Below are positions 34,866 through 44,173 of a stretch of 64,000 nt of DNA, piece by piece. A model generated the notes under the pieces. That model saw nothing but the letters and a program-made list of their open reading frames with translations. It searched no databases and was not told the DNA's origin. Positions within the stretch are counted from its first letter, which is position 1; each line of letters opens with the position of its first letter. Made by a program: the position numbers and the translations under genes. Source of the stretch: Treponema vincentii (GTDB taxonomy: Bacteria; Spirochaetota; Spirochaetia; Treponematales; Treponemataceae); assembly GCF_010365865.1 (NCBI RefSeq), contig NZ_CP048020.1, forward strand, positions 248,001-312,000, read 5' to 3'.

Positions 34866-35671
34866 TAAAGTCCTCCAAAAATCGAGTAGAGCATTAAAAT
34901 ACTGCCGACTCCGAACGCAATTGCAATGGCGACAAGAATTGCTTCTCCGATACGCGCGATACCGGAGAGCAAATCGCCTGAGATAAAATCTCTGATTCCT
35001 GCAGTAAATGCAACCCCTGGAACAAGAGCAAGTGCCGCACCGACGATGATATTGTCGAGGTTGTCAACTAATTTAATTTCAAAAGATATAATGGAAATGA
35101 CTCCCACAAACATGCTTGCGATAAAATTACCGGTAAAAACAGTACGGGAACGCACCATTATTTTATCGCTGATAAAAACGGCAATATATGAAGCAAAAAA
35201 CGCTGCGACAAAGTCTCCGAATTTTCCGCCTACTAAAACTGCAAAAATACCGCACCCGATACCGGTAGCAAATAACAGGAATCGATACGGGTATCCTTTA
35301 TATTCATCTATCTTGCGTAGGCAATCCATTGCATCGGATATATCGATTTTGCCTTCCACAAACTTGCGAGAAAAATCACTGACTAAGGTAATCTTAGCGA
35401 TATTGTTGCCTCTTTTTTTGATATCCTTTGTATAAAGTACGTTTTCTCTATCGCCTTTTGCAATAAAGAGAATGGTGGGAGTAACAAAAGGGGTAACATC
35501 GTACACACCGCCCGCTTCGCTTATCCGCACGATCGTTTCTTCGGCGCGGTACATTTCTGCCCCGTTGCGAACAAGCAGTTCTCCGGCGTAGAGCGCTATC
35601 TGCATTACTAAAGCATGCCGAGTGAGGGCATTGTCCTTTTCCCTAGCTACAATATCCGACTGGGTATCCAT
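34865..35671 (-). CDS. ThrE-type threonine/serine exporter, large (DUF1212) subunit
   Basis: 268 residues: a cytoplasmic N-terminal region of about 120 residues (YAGELLVRNGAEMYRAEETI is typical) and about five membrane helices after it. ALVPGVAFTAGIRDFISGDL matches the conserved ThrE helix-loop. Works with the overlapping small subunit. Confidence 0.85.
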   Translation of the reverse strand: MDTQSDIVAREKDNALTRHALVMQIALYAGELLVRNGAEMYRAEETIVRISEAGGVYDVTPFVTPTILFIAKGDRENVLYTKDIKKRGNNIAKITLVSDFSRKFVEGKIDISDAMDCLRKIDEYKGYPYRFLLFATGIGCGIFAVLVGGKFGDFVAAFFASYIAVFISDKIMVRSRTVFTGNFIASMFVGVISIISFEIKLVDNLDNIIVGAALALVPGVAFTAGIRDFISGDLLSGIARIGEAILVAIAIAFGVGSILMLYSIFGGL

Positions 35672-35746
35672 AATAATTGCTGATTGTAATTCTTTTTCGC
35701 TATTATGACAATGGAACTATTTAATATTTTTTGGGGACAGACGGGC

Positions 35747-35881
35747 AAACGCATCAGGTATTTTTTGATATTCACGCAGAATATTTGCAACTGGTCAAGC
35801 AGAGTTTCGCCGCGCTGCGTCTCAAATGCTTGCCCAATCTCAAATATCCTGCGATTTTAATCTACTCTACCTGATGCGTTT
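35747..35881. repeat. Nested 135-bp imperfect palindrome
   Basis: Outer arms AAACGCATCAGGTA (35747-35760) and TACCTGATGCGTTT (35868-35881) are perfect complements. Inside lie CGCAGAATATTT (35775-35786) against AAATATCCTGCG (35842-35853), 11 of 12, and CAAGCA against TGCTTG (35827-35832). No coding sense seen. It may be a transcript-end structure, a small RNA or a palindromic insertion element. Confidence 0.65.
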
Positions 35882-35925
35882 ACTCTCCGCACAAATAAAC
35901 TGCGTAAAATTTTGGGCAAAGGTAT

Positions 35926-36429
35926 TTATTTTAATATTACCCATGTCGAACCTGTTCCTCCGTCGCGTCCTTTAGGGTGCCCTGTTTCACCCGCATGGGC
36001 ATTTGTTTCTAAAAATTTTTGTACAAACCGTGACAGTACCGGGCCGTTTTGGGAATGATTCCCTTTCCCGTGAATGATGAGTATTTTCTGATACTTTCTG
36101 CGTAAGGCGTCTTCAAAAAAAGTAACCAGTGCACCATAGGCTTCTTCCAGTGTCATGCCATGCAAATCGATTTCAGCCTGGGGGCGCATTGCCCGTAGCC
36201 GCTGTTTATCGGCTAGATTATCAAAAAGGGCAGTATTTTCGGAATTATTCGCATCTTTGTCATAAACGCCGTAACGGCGTAGCCAATAATCCATCGGGTT
36301 TAACGTTTGAGTATTTTCGAGGGCATACGCTACGGCTGTCGGATTTTTTAAGTCTTTACGAATCCGCTTCTTTCCATAAGGCTGTTGTGTCTGCGCTTCC
36401 CATTGATTTAGAATCTCTTCAAAATTCAT
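35926..36429 (-). CDS. Smr-domain protein
   Basis: 167 residues with a charged N-terminal part and a C-terminal Smr domain (about 85-167): AEIDLHGMTLEEAYGALVTF, then KILIIHGKGNHSQNGPVLSR. The DLHG and HGKG motifs are those of small MutS-related nucleases. Stand-alone Smr proteins act on branched DNA or collided-ribosome mRNA; which applies here is unknown. GAGGG precedes ATG 36429. Confidence 0.85.
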   Translation of the reverse strand: MNFEEILNQWEAQTQQPYGKKRIRKDLKNPTAVAYALENTQTLNPMDYWLRRYGVYDKDANNSENTALFDNLADKQRLRAMRPQAEIDLHGMTLEEAYGALVTFFEDALRRKYQKILIIHGKGNHSQNGPVLSRFVQKFLETNAHAGETGHPKGRDGGTGSTWVILK

Positions 36430-36515
36430 AATTTCCCTCGCAGGATTAAAGATAAATGATTAAACCATGAAATACAAAAAACGTTTCAATAATAATATTG
36501 AAATTTATCGATTTT

Positions 36516-38465
36516 TTACAAAGTTTCCATATTTGCTAAAGATATTCTTCCCCCCCTTACTCCCCATGTCGTATATAAAAAAGAATCCATTTGCATCGCT
36601 GCCTGCATAAAATCTTTCACCTTGGTCTTGCGAATGTATCTGCAAAGAGCCGGTTCAGCTGTATTCATTAACCGGAGCCATGAAAGCTGTACAAAATATT
36701 GTTGAAGTAAATCATTGCTTTGTTGGAGAAGATAAGCCATAAACTCGTTTTGCAGCAGGTAATCGTCGTCAGTGTTATACTGCAAGGCCGGATATATTTC
36801 AAAATAACGGCGTAAAAATAGCGTGGCGCGTGGGTTCGTCTGCCGAAAGACTTCCGTTACCGTATCACGGAAACTTCCTTCCGTAAAATAAATACCGTGC
36901 AGACACTCGTGGGTAATAAACCGGTAACGGAGATCCCGCTCAGATTGACGGCTTATAGATACGATTGCACCCTTCCCCGCCTCAATACCGGTTTCCGTAC
37001 GAATAATAATGCCGTTACGGAAAAGGATTTTCCGTAAATGCAATTCCGATTTGTTAAGCAGGAAATGTTCTTCTTCAGCCTTTTGAAAGAATGCTGCAAG
37101 CGTTTCTGCTCTGTAGTCGTGGGCATTAAACCCGTGGAGAGAAGTCAGCGCTCCATCTGAAAGAAGCTTTCCCGTAAAGCCTTTTTTTTCCGCAAAGAAC
37201 GAAAGCCGTTTAAGATAGGCATCCTGTACCGAATAGTCGGCAAAATCAAAGATCAGCACCGAAGGAAATTGTTCCCATGAAAACAGCTCGTAAGAGGGCT
37301 GTCGCCATTGTTCTTGCGGCCAATCCGGAATAAGCCCCGGATCGGCAGTAATCGGAGTCATCAGAGAGGGGGTAGAATATTCGATCGTAATACCGCAGAC
37401 TATGGCTGCCGCATCTGCCTGCTCACCCGTATCAGGAAGCGTATCCGTATTGGATAACCGCTCCGCATCAGGCGGCATATCCGCAGCGGCCGCCTTATCC
37501 ACATCAATCTGTTCAAGCGTTAAAAGAGGATCGGAAAAAAGGCAGCTGTCAAGCGTAAGTTGGTATATATCCGGTGCGCGAAATACGGATATACGCTTGT
37601 CACCGCATTGAAACGAAAGGCGCGGCTGTTTTTGCCCTGCCGTCAGATTAACCGGTTGGGTTTTGTCAAAATGAATACTGATAGAGTCCCTACCGCCTGT
37701 CTCCGTATTTCCCGCACGTATAATCGCCGACGGTTTAGGGAGCTCCGTGCGTAGGGGAACTCCCGATTCGGTACATAATTCCGGCGGGATAACATCTCCA
37801 TCGGCGGTTGTACCGTACCACAGTGCAGCCCCATCTTTTAACCAACCGTACCGAACGGGTACGACAGCCGTACTTTTCAGCTTTAGAGCCGATTTTGCCG
37901 AAACCATAAAGCCCCTAATATGAGCTGTCCCCACCGCTATGCCTGCAAAGCCGATGCTAACCGTAAGGTTCCCTCGCGGCAGCAGCTTCGCTGTAACGGG
38001 ATGCTGCGGGCGGAAGTTTTCTTTTAACTTACCGAAAGCGGAAAAATCATTTGCATAAAGCAGCCCTACGGCAAATTGGGCAGCATCAGTTTGAATAGCG
38101 TTTGGGTTGATAGGTGCTGTGCGGCTCGATTGACCGGTGAACTCTAACGGTTCAAACTCCAGCTCGAGGGCATATAAGCCGGAATCGGTTAAACCGAACA
38201 TCGTAGGGCTTTTTTCAAAAGCGAAGCACATGACATCGGATTTTTCCGGATCATCTATCGTACCCGTTTGGGCATTTGTATTTAAAGCCTTGAGCGGCAC
38301 GCACCGGCTCTGCATACCGGAAACGGATGCAGCTAATAGATAAACCACAGTATCATCGCTGTCTACCGGCAATGCAAGCGATACCGACGACGCGGGATCG
38401 GCACAAGAGGTACATAACCAAGAGGTAAAAACTAAAACAAGAACGCCACGCAGCAGGATATGCAT
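36516..38465 (-). CDS. Lipoprotein with HECLH putative metallopeptidase motif
   Basis: 649 residues, signal peptide with lipobox LCTSC (Cys21). The first 400 residues look beta-rich and variable; the C-terminal third contains RFITHECLHGIYFTEGSFRD (HExxH at about residue 525), a zinc-binding signature, with a later Glu (FRDTVTEVF) as a possible third ligand. I recognise no named family. It may be a periplasmic or surface zinc peptidase. Starts 7 bp after metK's stop, so probably co-transcribed. The ribosome site is weak. Confidence 0.7.
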   Translation of the reverse strand: MHILLRGVLVLVFTSWLCTSCADPASSVSLALPVDSDDTVVYLLAASVSGMQSRCVPLKALNTNAQTGTIDDPEKSDVMCFAFEKSPTMFGLTDSGLYALELEFEPLEFTGQSSRTAPINPNAIQTDAAQFAVGLLYANDFSAFGKLKENFRPQHPVTAKLLPRGNLTVSIGFAGIAVGTAHIRGFMVSAKSALKLKSTAVVPVRYGWLKDGAALWYGTTADGDVIPPELCTESGVPLRTELPKPSAIIRAGNTETGGRDSISIHFDKTQPVNLTAGQKQPRLSFQCGDKRISVFRAPDIYQLTLDSCLFSDPLLTLEQIDVDKAAAADMPPDAERLSNTDTLPDTGEQADAAAIVCGITIEYSTPSLMTPITADPGLIPDWPQEQWRQPSYELFSWEQFPSVLIFDFADYSVQDAYLKRLSFFAEKKGFTGKLLSDGALTSLHGFNAHDYRAETLAAFFQKAEEEHFLLNKSELHLRKILFRNGIIIRTETGIEAGKGAIVSISRQSERDLRYRFITHECLHGIYFTEGSFRDTVTEVFRQTNPRATLFLRRYFEIYPALQYNTDDDYLLQNEFMAYLLQQSNDLLQQYFVQLSWLRLMNTAEPALCRYIRKTKVKDFMQAAMQMDSFLYTTWGVRGGRISLANMETL

Positions 38466-38472
38466 GTCGCTA

Positions 38473-39639
38473 CTATTTTATAGCTGCTTTTAGAGCGTCA
38501 ATCTTATCGGTTTTTTCCCAACTGAATTCGGGGCGGCCAAAGTGCCCGTAGGCAGCGGTCGCTTGATAAATAGGTTTACGTAAATCCAATGTCTTGATAA
38601 TACCGGCAGGGCTGAGATCGAATACCTGCTGAACGGCTTTTTCGATTGCATCTTCCGGAACCTTTGCAGTACCGAAGGAATCTACCCGAATCGAAACGGG
38701 AAACGGTACACCGATAGCGTAGGCAAACTGCAACTCGCACCGTTCGGCTAAACCCGCAGCAACGATATTCTTTGCGACATAGCGCGCCATATATGCAGCT
38801 GAACGATCTACCTTGGTCGGATCCTTACCGGAAAAGGCACCGCCGCCGTGCCTCCCCATACCGCCGTAGGTATCCACGATGATCTTCCGCCCCGTTAAAC
38901 CGGTGTCGCCGAAAGGGCCGCCGATAACAAAGCGGCCGGTCGGGTTAATAAAGAATTTTGTCTTTGAATCCAGTAAACCGGTCGGTTCAAGGACGGGTTT
39001 AACAATCTTTTCGATAATCGCTTCTTTTAACGAAGCATAAGAAATTTCGGGGTCATGCTGATGGGAGATAACGACCGTATCGATACGCACGGGTTTATCT
39101 CCTTCGTATTCTACCGTTACTTGACTCTTTGCATCGGGGCGCAGCCAATCGATCTTTTTCGACTTACGCAACTGCGATGCCTTCCGCAGCAGCTTATGTG
39201 CATACATGATAGGGGCAGGCATCAATTCCGGTGTTTCTTTACACGCATAGCCGAACATCATCCCCTGATCCCCTGCACCCATTTGGTTCTGATACTCGCT
39301 GAGGCCGGTACCGTTTACCCCCTGCGCAATATCGGGGGACTGAGCATGAATCATACTTAAAACAGCCATAGAGTTGCAGTCAAGTCCGAATGCGGAATCG
39401 GTATAGCCGATGTCCCGCGCAATATTGCGGGCTGTTTGCTGTATATCAACAAAAGTATTGGTGGTAATCTCTCCACCGATAAGGATTAACGCAGTTGAAG
39501 CAAAGGTTTCGCACGCAACATGGCTTTCGGGATCATCACGTAAACAAGCGTCCAAAACTGCATCAGAAATTTGATCACAAAGTTTATCGGGATGGCCTTC
39601 TCCGACCGATTCCGAGGTAAATAATTTATGTTCGTTCAT
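38473..39639 (-). CDS. metK: S-adenosylmethionine synthase
   Basis: 388 residues from ATG 39639, chosen because AGGAG lies 5 bp upstream and the family begins [19 protein letters not shown]; the track's extra five residues are not needed. ATP and methionine binding motifs: [30 protein letters not shown] and [19 protein letters not shown]. Makes SAM from methionine and ATP. Followed by the lipoprotein gene. Confidence 0.97.
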   Translation of the reverse strand: MNEHKLFTSESVGEGHPDKLCDQISDAVLDACLRDDPESHVACETFASTALILIGGEITTNTFVDIQQTARNIARDIGYTDSAFGLDCNSMAVLSMIHAQSPDIAQGVNGTGLSEYQNQMGAGDQGMMFGYACKETPELMPAPIMYAHKLLRKASQLRKSKKIDWLRPDAKSQVTVEYEGDKPVRIDTVVISHQHDPEISYASLKEAIIEKIVKPVLEPTGLLDSKTKFFINPTGRFVIGGPFGDTGLTGRKIIVDTYGGMGRHGGGAFSGKDPTKVDRSAAYMARYVAKNIVAAGLAERCELQFAYAIGVPFPVSIRVDSFGTAKVPEDAIEKAVQQVFDLSPAGIIKTLDLRKPIYQATAAYGHFGRPEFSWEKTDKIDALKAAIK

Positions 39640-39916
39640 TATTACTCCTATCATTAAAAGTGTTACGAAGCAGCCGCTATCATACCGCTATCAGTCTAAA
39701 TGTACAAGTTGCTTGTTAGCCGATGCGATCATCTTTCTAATGAATGCAATGACTATTCTTATAGAATAAATTGGAGGGATACGGTCAACTGAGAAAGAAA
39801 ACTTACAGAGGATATAAAAAACCGGGAGCACTACGGCACAAGAAGAATTAATCTACCGCTGCTTCCTTCCGGATCTGACGGGGTTCGAAAAACCTTCTTT
39901 GCATAGGTCCCGGTAC

Positions 39917-40002
39917 GGAGAGAGAGGGATTCGAACCCTCGGTACCCTTTCGGGCACACACGACTTCCAATCGTGTACCTTCGACCACTCGGACATCTCT
40001 CC
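39917..40002 (-). tRNA. tRNA-Ser(GGA)
   Basis: An 86-nt cloverleaf with long variable arm. Acceptor GGAGAGA/TCTCTCC, anticodon loop TTGGAAG in a stem ACACGA/TCGTGT. No encoded CCA. First of a seven-gene tRNA run read on the minus strand. Confidence 0.93.
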
Positions 40003-40100
40003 AAAGTGTTGAAAGCACCTGAAAGTATTGAAATTTTCAAGGTGTTTCGTAAAACGCATAAAGAAAGACAATGCTTGAACGCGCGGCTCCGTTAAAAAAC

Positions 40101-40184
40101 GGAGAGAGGGGGATTCGAACCCCCGGTACCTTGCGGTACAACGGTTTTCGAGACCGCCCGATTCGACCGCTCTCGCATCTCTCC
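40101..40184 (-). tRNA. tRNA-Ser(CGA)
   Basis: 84 nt, acceptor GGAGAGA/TCTCTCC, anticodon loop CTCGAAA, long variable arm with stem GTACC/GGTAC. Class II serine tRNA. Confidence 0.92.
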
Positions 40185-40191
40185 AGTAGCA

Positions 40192-40266
40192 TGAGACTAG
40201 GCGGGCTCGAACCGCCGACCTTCAGATCCGCAATCTGACGCTCTAATCCAACTGAGCTATAATCTC
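40192..40266 (-). tRNA. tRNA-Arg(GCG), copy 1
   Basis: 75 nt. Acceptor GAGATTA/TAGTCTC with discriminator A; anticodon stem TCAGA/TCTGA and loop TTGCGGA give anticodon GCG, reading CGC and CGU. Most bacteria use ACG (inosine) here. Confidence 0.9.
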
Positions 40267-40283
40267 AAAATTAAAAAAAACAA

Positions 40284-40358
40284 TGAGACTAGGCGGGCTC
40301 GAACCGCCGACCTTCAGATCCGCAATCTGACGCTCTAATCCAACTGAGCTATAATCTC
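40284..40358 (-). tRNA. tRNA-Arg(GCG), copy 2
   Basis: Identical to copy 1, 17 bp away. Confidence 0.9.
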
Positions 40359-40375
40359 AAACACAAAAAAACCGA

Positions 40376-40450
40376 TGAGACTAGGCGGGCTCGAACCGCC
40401 GACCTTCAGATCCGCAATCTGACGCTCTGATCCAACTGAGCTATAATCTC
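40376..40450 (-). tRNA. tRNA-Arg(GCG), copy 3
   Basis: Same as copies 1 and 2 except one D-loop base (GATCAGAGC for GATTAGAGC). Confidence 0.9.
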
Positions 40451-40525
40451 AAATATCCCCGATATGCTTTGTCCATTACTGCATTCTAGCCATTTAATGT
40501 ACAATAATACCCGGTTTTATCTTAC

Positions 40526-40611
40526 GGAGCAGGGGGGATTCGAACCCCCGGTACCCGGATGGGTACAACTCCTTAGCAGGGAGCCCGATTCGGCCACTCT
40601 CGCACCGCTCC
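40526..40611 (-). tRNA. tRNA-Ser(GCT)
   Basis: 86 nt, acceptor GGAGCGG/CTGCTCC, anticodon loop CTGCTAA, long variable arm. Confidence 0.92.
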
Positions 40612-40683
40612 AAAGTTATTGCCTATCTAAGTTATCGGTTTTATATATGCACGTATAAAGGAACGTGCCGCCTTTTATTTTAC

Positions 40684-40767
40684 GGAGCAGGGGGGATTCG
40701 AACCCCCGGTACCTCGCAGCACAACGGTTTTCAAGACCGCCGCCTTAAACCACTCGGCCACCGCTCC
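40684..40767 (-). tRNA. tRNA-Ser(TGA)
   Basis: 84 nt, acceptor GGAGCGG/CTGCTCC, anticodon loop CTTGAAA, long variable arm. Completes four serine isoacceptors within 0.85 kb. Confidence 0.92.
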
Positions 40768-41016
40768 ATAAGTGGTTTGTATATTAGCCTAGAATAACGG
40801 CGAATGTCAAGACTATCGCTCCAACCGTATCGATTTTTCTCTTAATAGTGATAGTGCATATAAAAAAAGTTTGTAAATTTTTTAATTTTTTTGCAAAAAT
40901 ACCGTAAATTTCCAGCCATTTTTAAATGAATGCTTTATATAACAGGTACTACAAGATCAAAAGAGACCGGCACCGCGGCGAGTGGCAACTCGGTACTCTT
41001 ATTTTAGGAGGCTATT

Positions 41017-41427
41017 ATGCACAATTTGAATTCGTTGATCATTGAGGGGAATGTGGTTCGCGATCCCGTGGTAAAGGCAACGCCTAAGGGGACACCGCTC
41101 TGTATGTTTTCCATTGCTTCGAACCGTTTTTTTAAGCAGGAAGATCAAACGACACAGGAAACTTCGTTTTTTGATGTAGAAACATGGGCACGTCTAGCGG
41201 AACTCTGCGGAGAAAATTGCACAAAAGGCCGCGGCGTACGAGTTGTCGGACGTTTAAAGCAAGACCGCTGGGTAGGCACCGATGGTAAACACTACAGCAA
41301 GATTAAAGTGGTAGCCGAACATATCGAGTTTAAGCCCTTGTTCAAAAACGGGAAACAGCCTGCTGATGCGTTAGACGATATGCGTGAGGAGACCGTCTCG
41401 GAAAAAGAGGCCGTACCTGCCTTTTAA
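41017..41427 (+). CDS. ssb: Single-stranded DNA-binding protein
   Basis: 136 residues with the SSB OB-fold: NSLIIEGNVVRDPVVKATPK, SFFDVETWARLAELCGENC, KGRGVRVVGRLKQDRW and KIKVVAEHIEFKP. The C-terminal tail is short and acidic (DALDDMREETVSEKEAVPAF) and lacks the usual DDDIPF end, though it finishes in a Phe. AGGAGG lies about 6 bp before ATG 41017. Binds single-stranded DNA in replication or repair; it could be an accessory SSB rather than the only one. Confidence 0.9.
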   Translation: MHNLNSLIIEGNVVRDPVVKATPKGTPLCMFSIASNRFFKQEDQTTQETSFFDVETWARLAELCGENCTKGRGVRVVGRLKQDRWVGTDGKHYSKIKVVAEHIEFKPLFKNGKQPADALDDMREETVSEKEAVPAF

Positions 41428-41739
41428 GAAAAATGCCGGCGGTTCCGAATATAGAAACGCCGGTAAACAGTACGGGGATGCCCAAAAACCTCAAAACTTG
41501 GACATCCCCTCTCCCCTGTTATAGGACAAACGTCTTACGATAATTATGCAGGACTCCGCTCGATGTACCTGTTCGGATTTCCACTGTTGTATGAACTACA
41601 CACTGCACAGAAAAGCGGCGGCTCTACGAAGAGTGCTGATAAATCCAGCCAAATAAACAACTTACAGATGAATGCTTGTTTTTTTTTCGTCAGATGTATA
41701 CTCTTTTTAAGACGAGACTCGACTATTAGGAGTTCCGCA

Positions 41740-42414
41740 ATGAAAAAAATAACAGGACTCTTTTTATGTATTCTAATTGGTGCAGTAAATAGTTTTGCTG
41801 CGGAAATTATTTTTTCACCCGGTATCGGATTTTCATCGTATACAGTGCGAAGTTATGAAGTTATAATAAGCGGAGGCACTCCTAAGACTTCAGATAAAGC
41901 GGCAACATATACTATTTTTGCTCCCGCTGTAGGGCTTGATATGCATTTTATTCATGAAAACAGCGGCTTTACCTTCAGTCTTATTAATAACGCAGCACTC
42001 CCTGTCGGCATATATAAAAGCGGTGGCTTCGGTGCCGAGTCAATGAAAGTCCGCGGTTTTATATGGGACGGCCAAATGCTGTTCGGTTATACGTATGGAA
42101 TTAAACAGCCTTTCAGTATTCATGCCGGTATTGGCCCCGGTCTTGCGCTGGGAAGATTTTGGACGCGCTTAAATGGGCAAGGTTTGGAAAATTTTTATCA
42201 TGCGTGGACACCAATAGCATTACATATCGGCTTCCAATATATTTTTACAGAGCACATCGGTATTAATATAGGACTGCATGATATGATAAGTTTTTCAGGA
42301 CTTTTGCGTAGTATGGAAAAATCAAATATCGCTGACGACAATAATAAAGTCGGATCAACATTCGGCTTCGGTAATGTTTTTACGTTACGGATAGCTGCGG
42401 CGTTTAGATTGTAA
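41740..42414 (+). CDS. DUF2715-type treponemal outer-membrane protein
   Basis: 224 residues from ATG 41740, with AGGAG 7 bp upstream; the longer frame from 41563 has no ribosome site. Signal peptide ITGLFLCILIGAVNSFAAE with cleavage near residue 21. The mature part alternates like a beta-barrel with glycine/aromatic girdles and ends ...IAAAFRL. It resembles the DUF2715 family known from Treponema. Surface location is inferred. Confidence 0.75.
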   Translation: MKKITGLFLCILIGAVNSFAAEIIFSPGIGFSSYTVRSYEVIISGGTPKTSDKAATYTIFAPAVGLDMHFIHENSGFTFSLINNAALPVGIYKSGGFGAESMKVRGFIWDGQMLFGYTYGIKQPFSIHAGIGPGLALGRFWTRLNGQGLENFYHAWTPIALHIGFQYIFTEHIGINIGLHDMISFSGLLRSMEKSNIADDNNKVGSTFGFGNVFTLRIAAAFRL

Positions 42415-42479
42415 TTTGGCTGTTTATTATCGCTGTAGTAATCTACAACGGTCTTTATGTCTTATATAACTTTTATACA

Positions 42480-42512
42480 GACTTTGCCGCTGCTATGCGC
42501 AGTGGCAAAGAT
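42480..42512 (+). terminator. Hairpin after outer-membrane gene
   Basis: CTTTGCC-GCTGCTATGCGCAGT-GGCAAAG forms a strong stem about 70 bp after the stop, but without a clear U-run. Confidence 0.5.
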
Positions 42513-42555
42513 TATAAATGAAGGTTAAGCGGCTATTGTAGCGCTTTGCTTTTTA

Positions 42556-42610
42556 AATCAACAACCCCGACGCAAGCGTCGGGGTATTAAACCCTCCGCA
42601 CGAATAAAAT
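42556..42610. repeat. CCCCGACGC-hairpin dispersed repeat, copy 2
   Basis: AATCAACAACCCCGACGC-aa-GCGTCGGGGTATTAAACCCTCCGC, with flanks shared with 19186-19241 and 59729-59794. It lies between convergent genes and may serve as a terminator for either. Confidence 0.65.
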
Positions 42611-42633
42611 TTCCGTATTCAGAAAGCTTGTTT

Positions 42634-44133
42634 TTATTTGCTACGCTGGTTTTTGATTTGTTCGATCGCGTAATCCATCGCTTGATTAAAGAAGTCTTGC
42701 GGCGGTTCTTTGATAAACCCGCTATCCATCAGCTGCTGTGTCAGCGCTCTGCTTTCTGCAATTTCGGCCTTAGCTCGTTTAAATGCTTCATCCCATGTAA
42801 TAGTGATACGGGCAAGACCTTCTTTTATCGCCTGCATTGCGACATCGGCCGCTTCGACGGCAAAGACATCCTCATCATTCATCTTTACGACGATGTTTTC
42901 AGGATCGATGCCTTTTTTCTCCGAATAGTCGGCAATGGAGTGCGCACAGCGGATAGCCATACCGTCGGAAATCTTCCGTGCACGAACCAACAACGCACCT
43001 TTCAAGATGCCGGGGAAGCAGACGGAGTTATTGATTTGGTTCGGGAAGTCTCCGCGCCCGGTACCGGTGATAAAGGCGCCGGCAGCTTTGGCATCGTGCG
43101 GCCAAATTTCGGGGACGGGATTTGCGCAGGTAAACACGATGGGTTTATCGCCCATAGAGGCAATTTGCTCTTTGGTTACCGTGTTGGGGCCCGGTTTGGA
43201 CAGAGCGATCAGCACGTCGGCGCCTTTTAGCGCTTCGTTAAAGTCGTTTATCCGCTTGGGGTTTGTCGCTTGGCACAGCTCCCACTTGCGGTAATAGCGT
43301 GCATCGGCTTTGATGTCTTCCCTGCCTGCATGGAGCGCACCCTTGGAGTCGCAAATAATCATCTTTGCGGGATCTCCGCCGTCCTGCAGGATGAGGCGTG
43401 CAATCGTCGTGTTGGAAGCCCCGGCACCGAGTAACACGATGCGGCAGTCTCCGATTTTTTTACCCGCCAATTTCAGCGCATTGAGCAACCCTGCAAGCGT
43501 AATACATGCCGTTCCTTGAGCGTCGTCATGCCAAACAGGAATGTCGCATTCTTCCCGCAGCGTATCCAGAACTTTAAAGCAGTCCGGCTGCTGAATATCT
43601 TCCAGATTAACTGCGCCGACGCTCGGTTCCAGCATCTTCACAAAGTCGATAATCTTATCGGGGCAATGTTTACCGGCAGGGAAGTTGTATTTCTTTTCTT
43701 CATTCGGCTTGACGTAGGAATCGATACAGATGGGATACGCGTCGACACCGCCTAAGTACTTCATCAGCATACATTTTCCTTCCATAACGCCGAGACCGCC
43801 GGAAGGAGAACAATCTCCGTCCCCCAGTACGCGAGTGGAATCGCTGACAACGGCTACGAGGTTTCCCCGATTGGAAAGCATAAAGGAGCTGTCGTGATTA
43901 TCACGGATTCCGGTAGAAACGGCGGATACGCCCGGCGTATACCAAACGTTAAACCAGTTAAACCCATAGATCCCGCATTTTGGGACGGTTTGCAGTTTTC
44001 CGCCATAAAACTCGTGTGTTAACAGCGAAAGCTTTTTTAAAAAAAGCGTTTTCGCCGCCGCTTTTTCATTTTCCGTAAAGTCGGAAGGGAAGTGTTCCGT
44101 AATAGATTGTAAATCTTTATTGATAGTTTTCAT
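42634..44133 (-). CDS. NAD(P)-dependent malic enzyme
   Basis: 499 residues. Malic enzyme motifs: NRGNLVAVVSDSTRVLGDGD (substrate/metal), WHDDAQGTACITLAGLL (metal-binding DDAQGT), then the Rossmann segment CRIVLLGAGASNTTIARLIL, and FPNQINNSVCFPGILKGAL. Oxidatively decarboxylates malate to pyruvate. No phosphotransacetylase domain. NAD or NADP preference cannot be read with confidence. Single gene bordered upstream by a hairpin repeat array. Confidence 0.93.
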   Translation of the reverse strand: MKTINKDLQSITEHFPSDFTENEKAAAKTLFLKKLSLLTHEFYGGKLQTVPKCGIYGFNWFNVWYTPGVSAVSTGIRDNHDSSFMLSNRGNLVAVVSDSTRVLGDGDCSPSGGLGVMEGKCMLMKYLGGVDAYPICIDSYVKPNEEKKYNFPAGKHCPDKIIDFVKMLEPSVGAVNLEDIQQPDCFKVLDTLREECDIPVWHDDAQGTACITLAGLLNALKLAGKKIGDCRIVLLGAGASNTTIARLILQDGGDPAKMIICDSKGALHAGREDIKADARYYRKWELCQATNPKRINDFNEALKGADVLIALSKPGPNTVTKEQIASMGDKPIVFTCANPVPEIWPHDAKAAGAFITGTGRGDFPNQINNSVCFPGILKGALLVRARKISDGMAIRCAHSIADYSEKKGIDPENIVVKMNDEDVFAVEAADVAMQAIKEGLARITITWDEAFKRAKAEIAESRALTQQLMDSGFIKEPPQDFFNQAMDYAIEQIKNQRSK

Positions 44134-44173
44134 ATGATAAGTGTAGCATGCTTACCCTCTCCCTGCAAGCTAT

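Noticed and set aside
35747-35881. Member of the triple-hairpin family
   Set aside because: It lacks the TCCN loops, the connector and the fixed CCTTTTGAAAA ends.
39831-40071. Open frames of 69 and 72 residues
   Set aside because: They are translations of the tRNA-Ser gene region.
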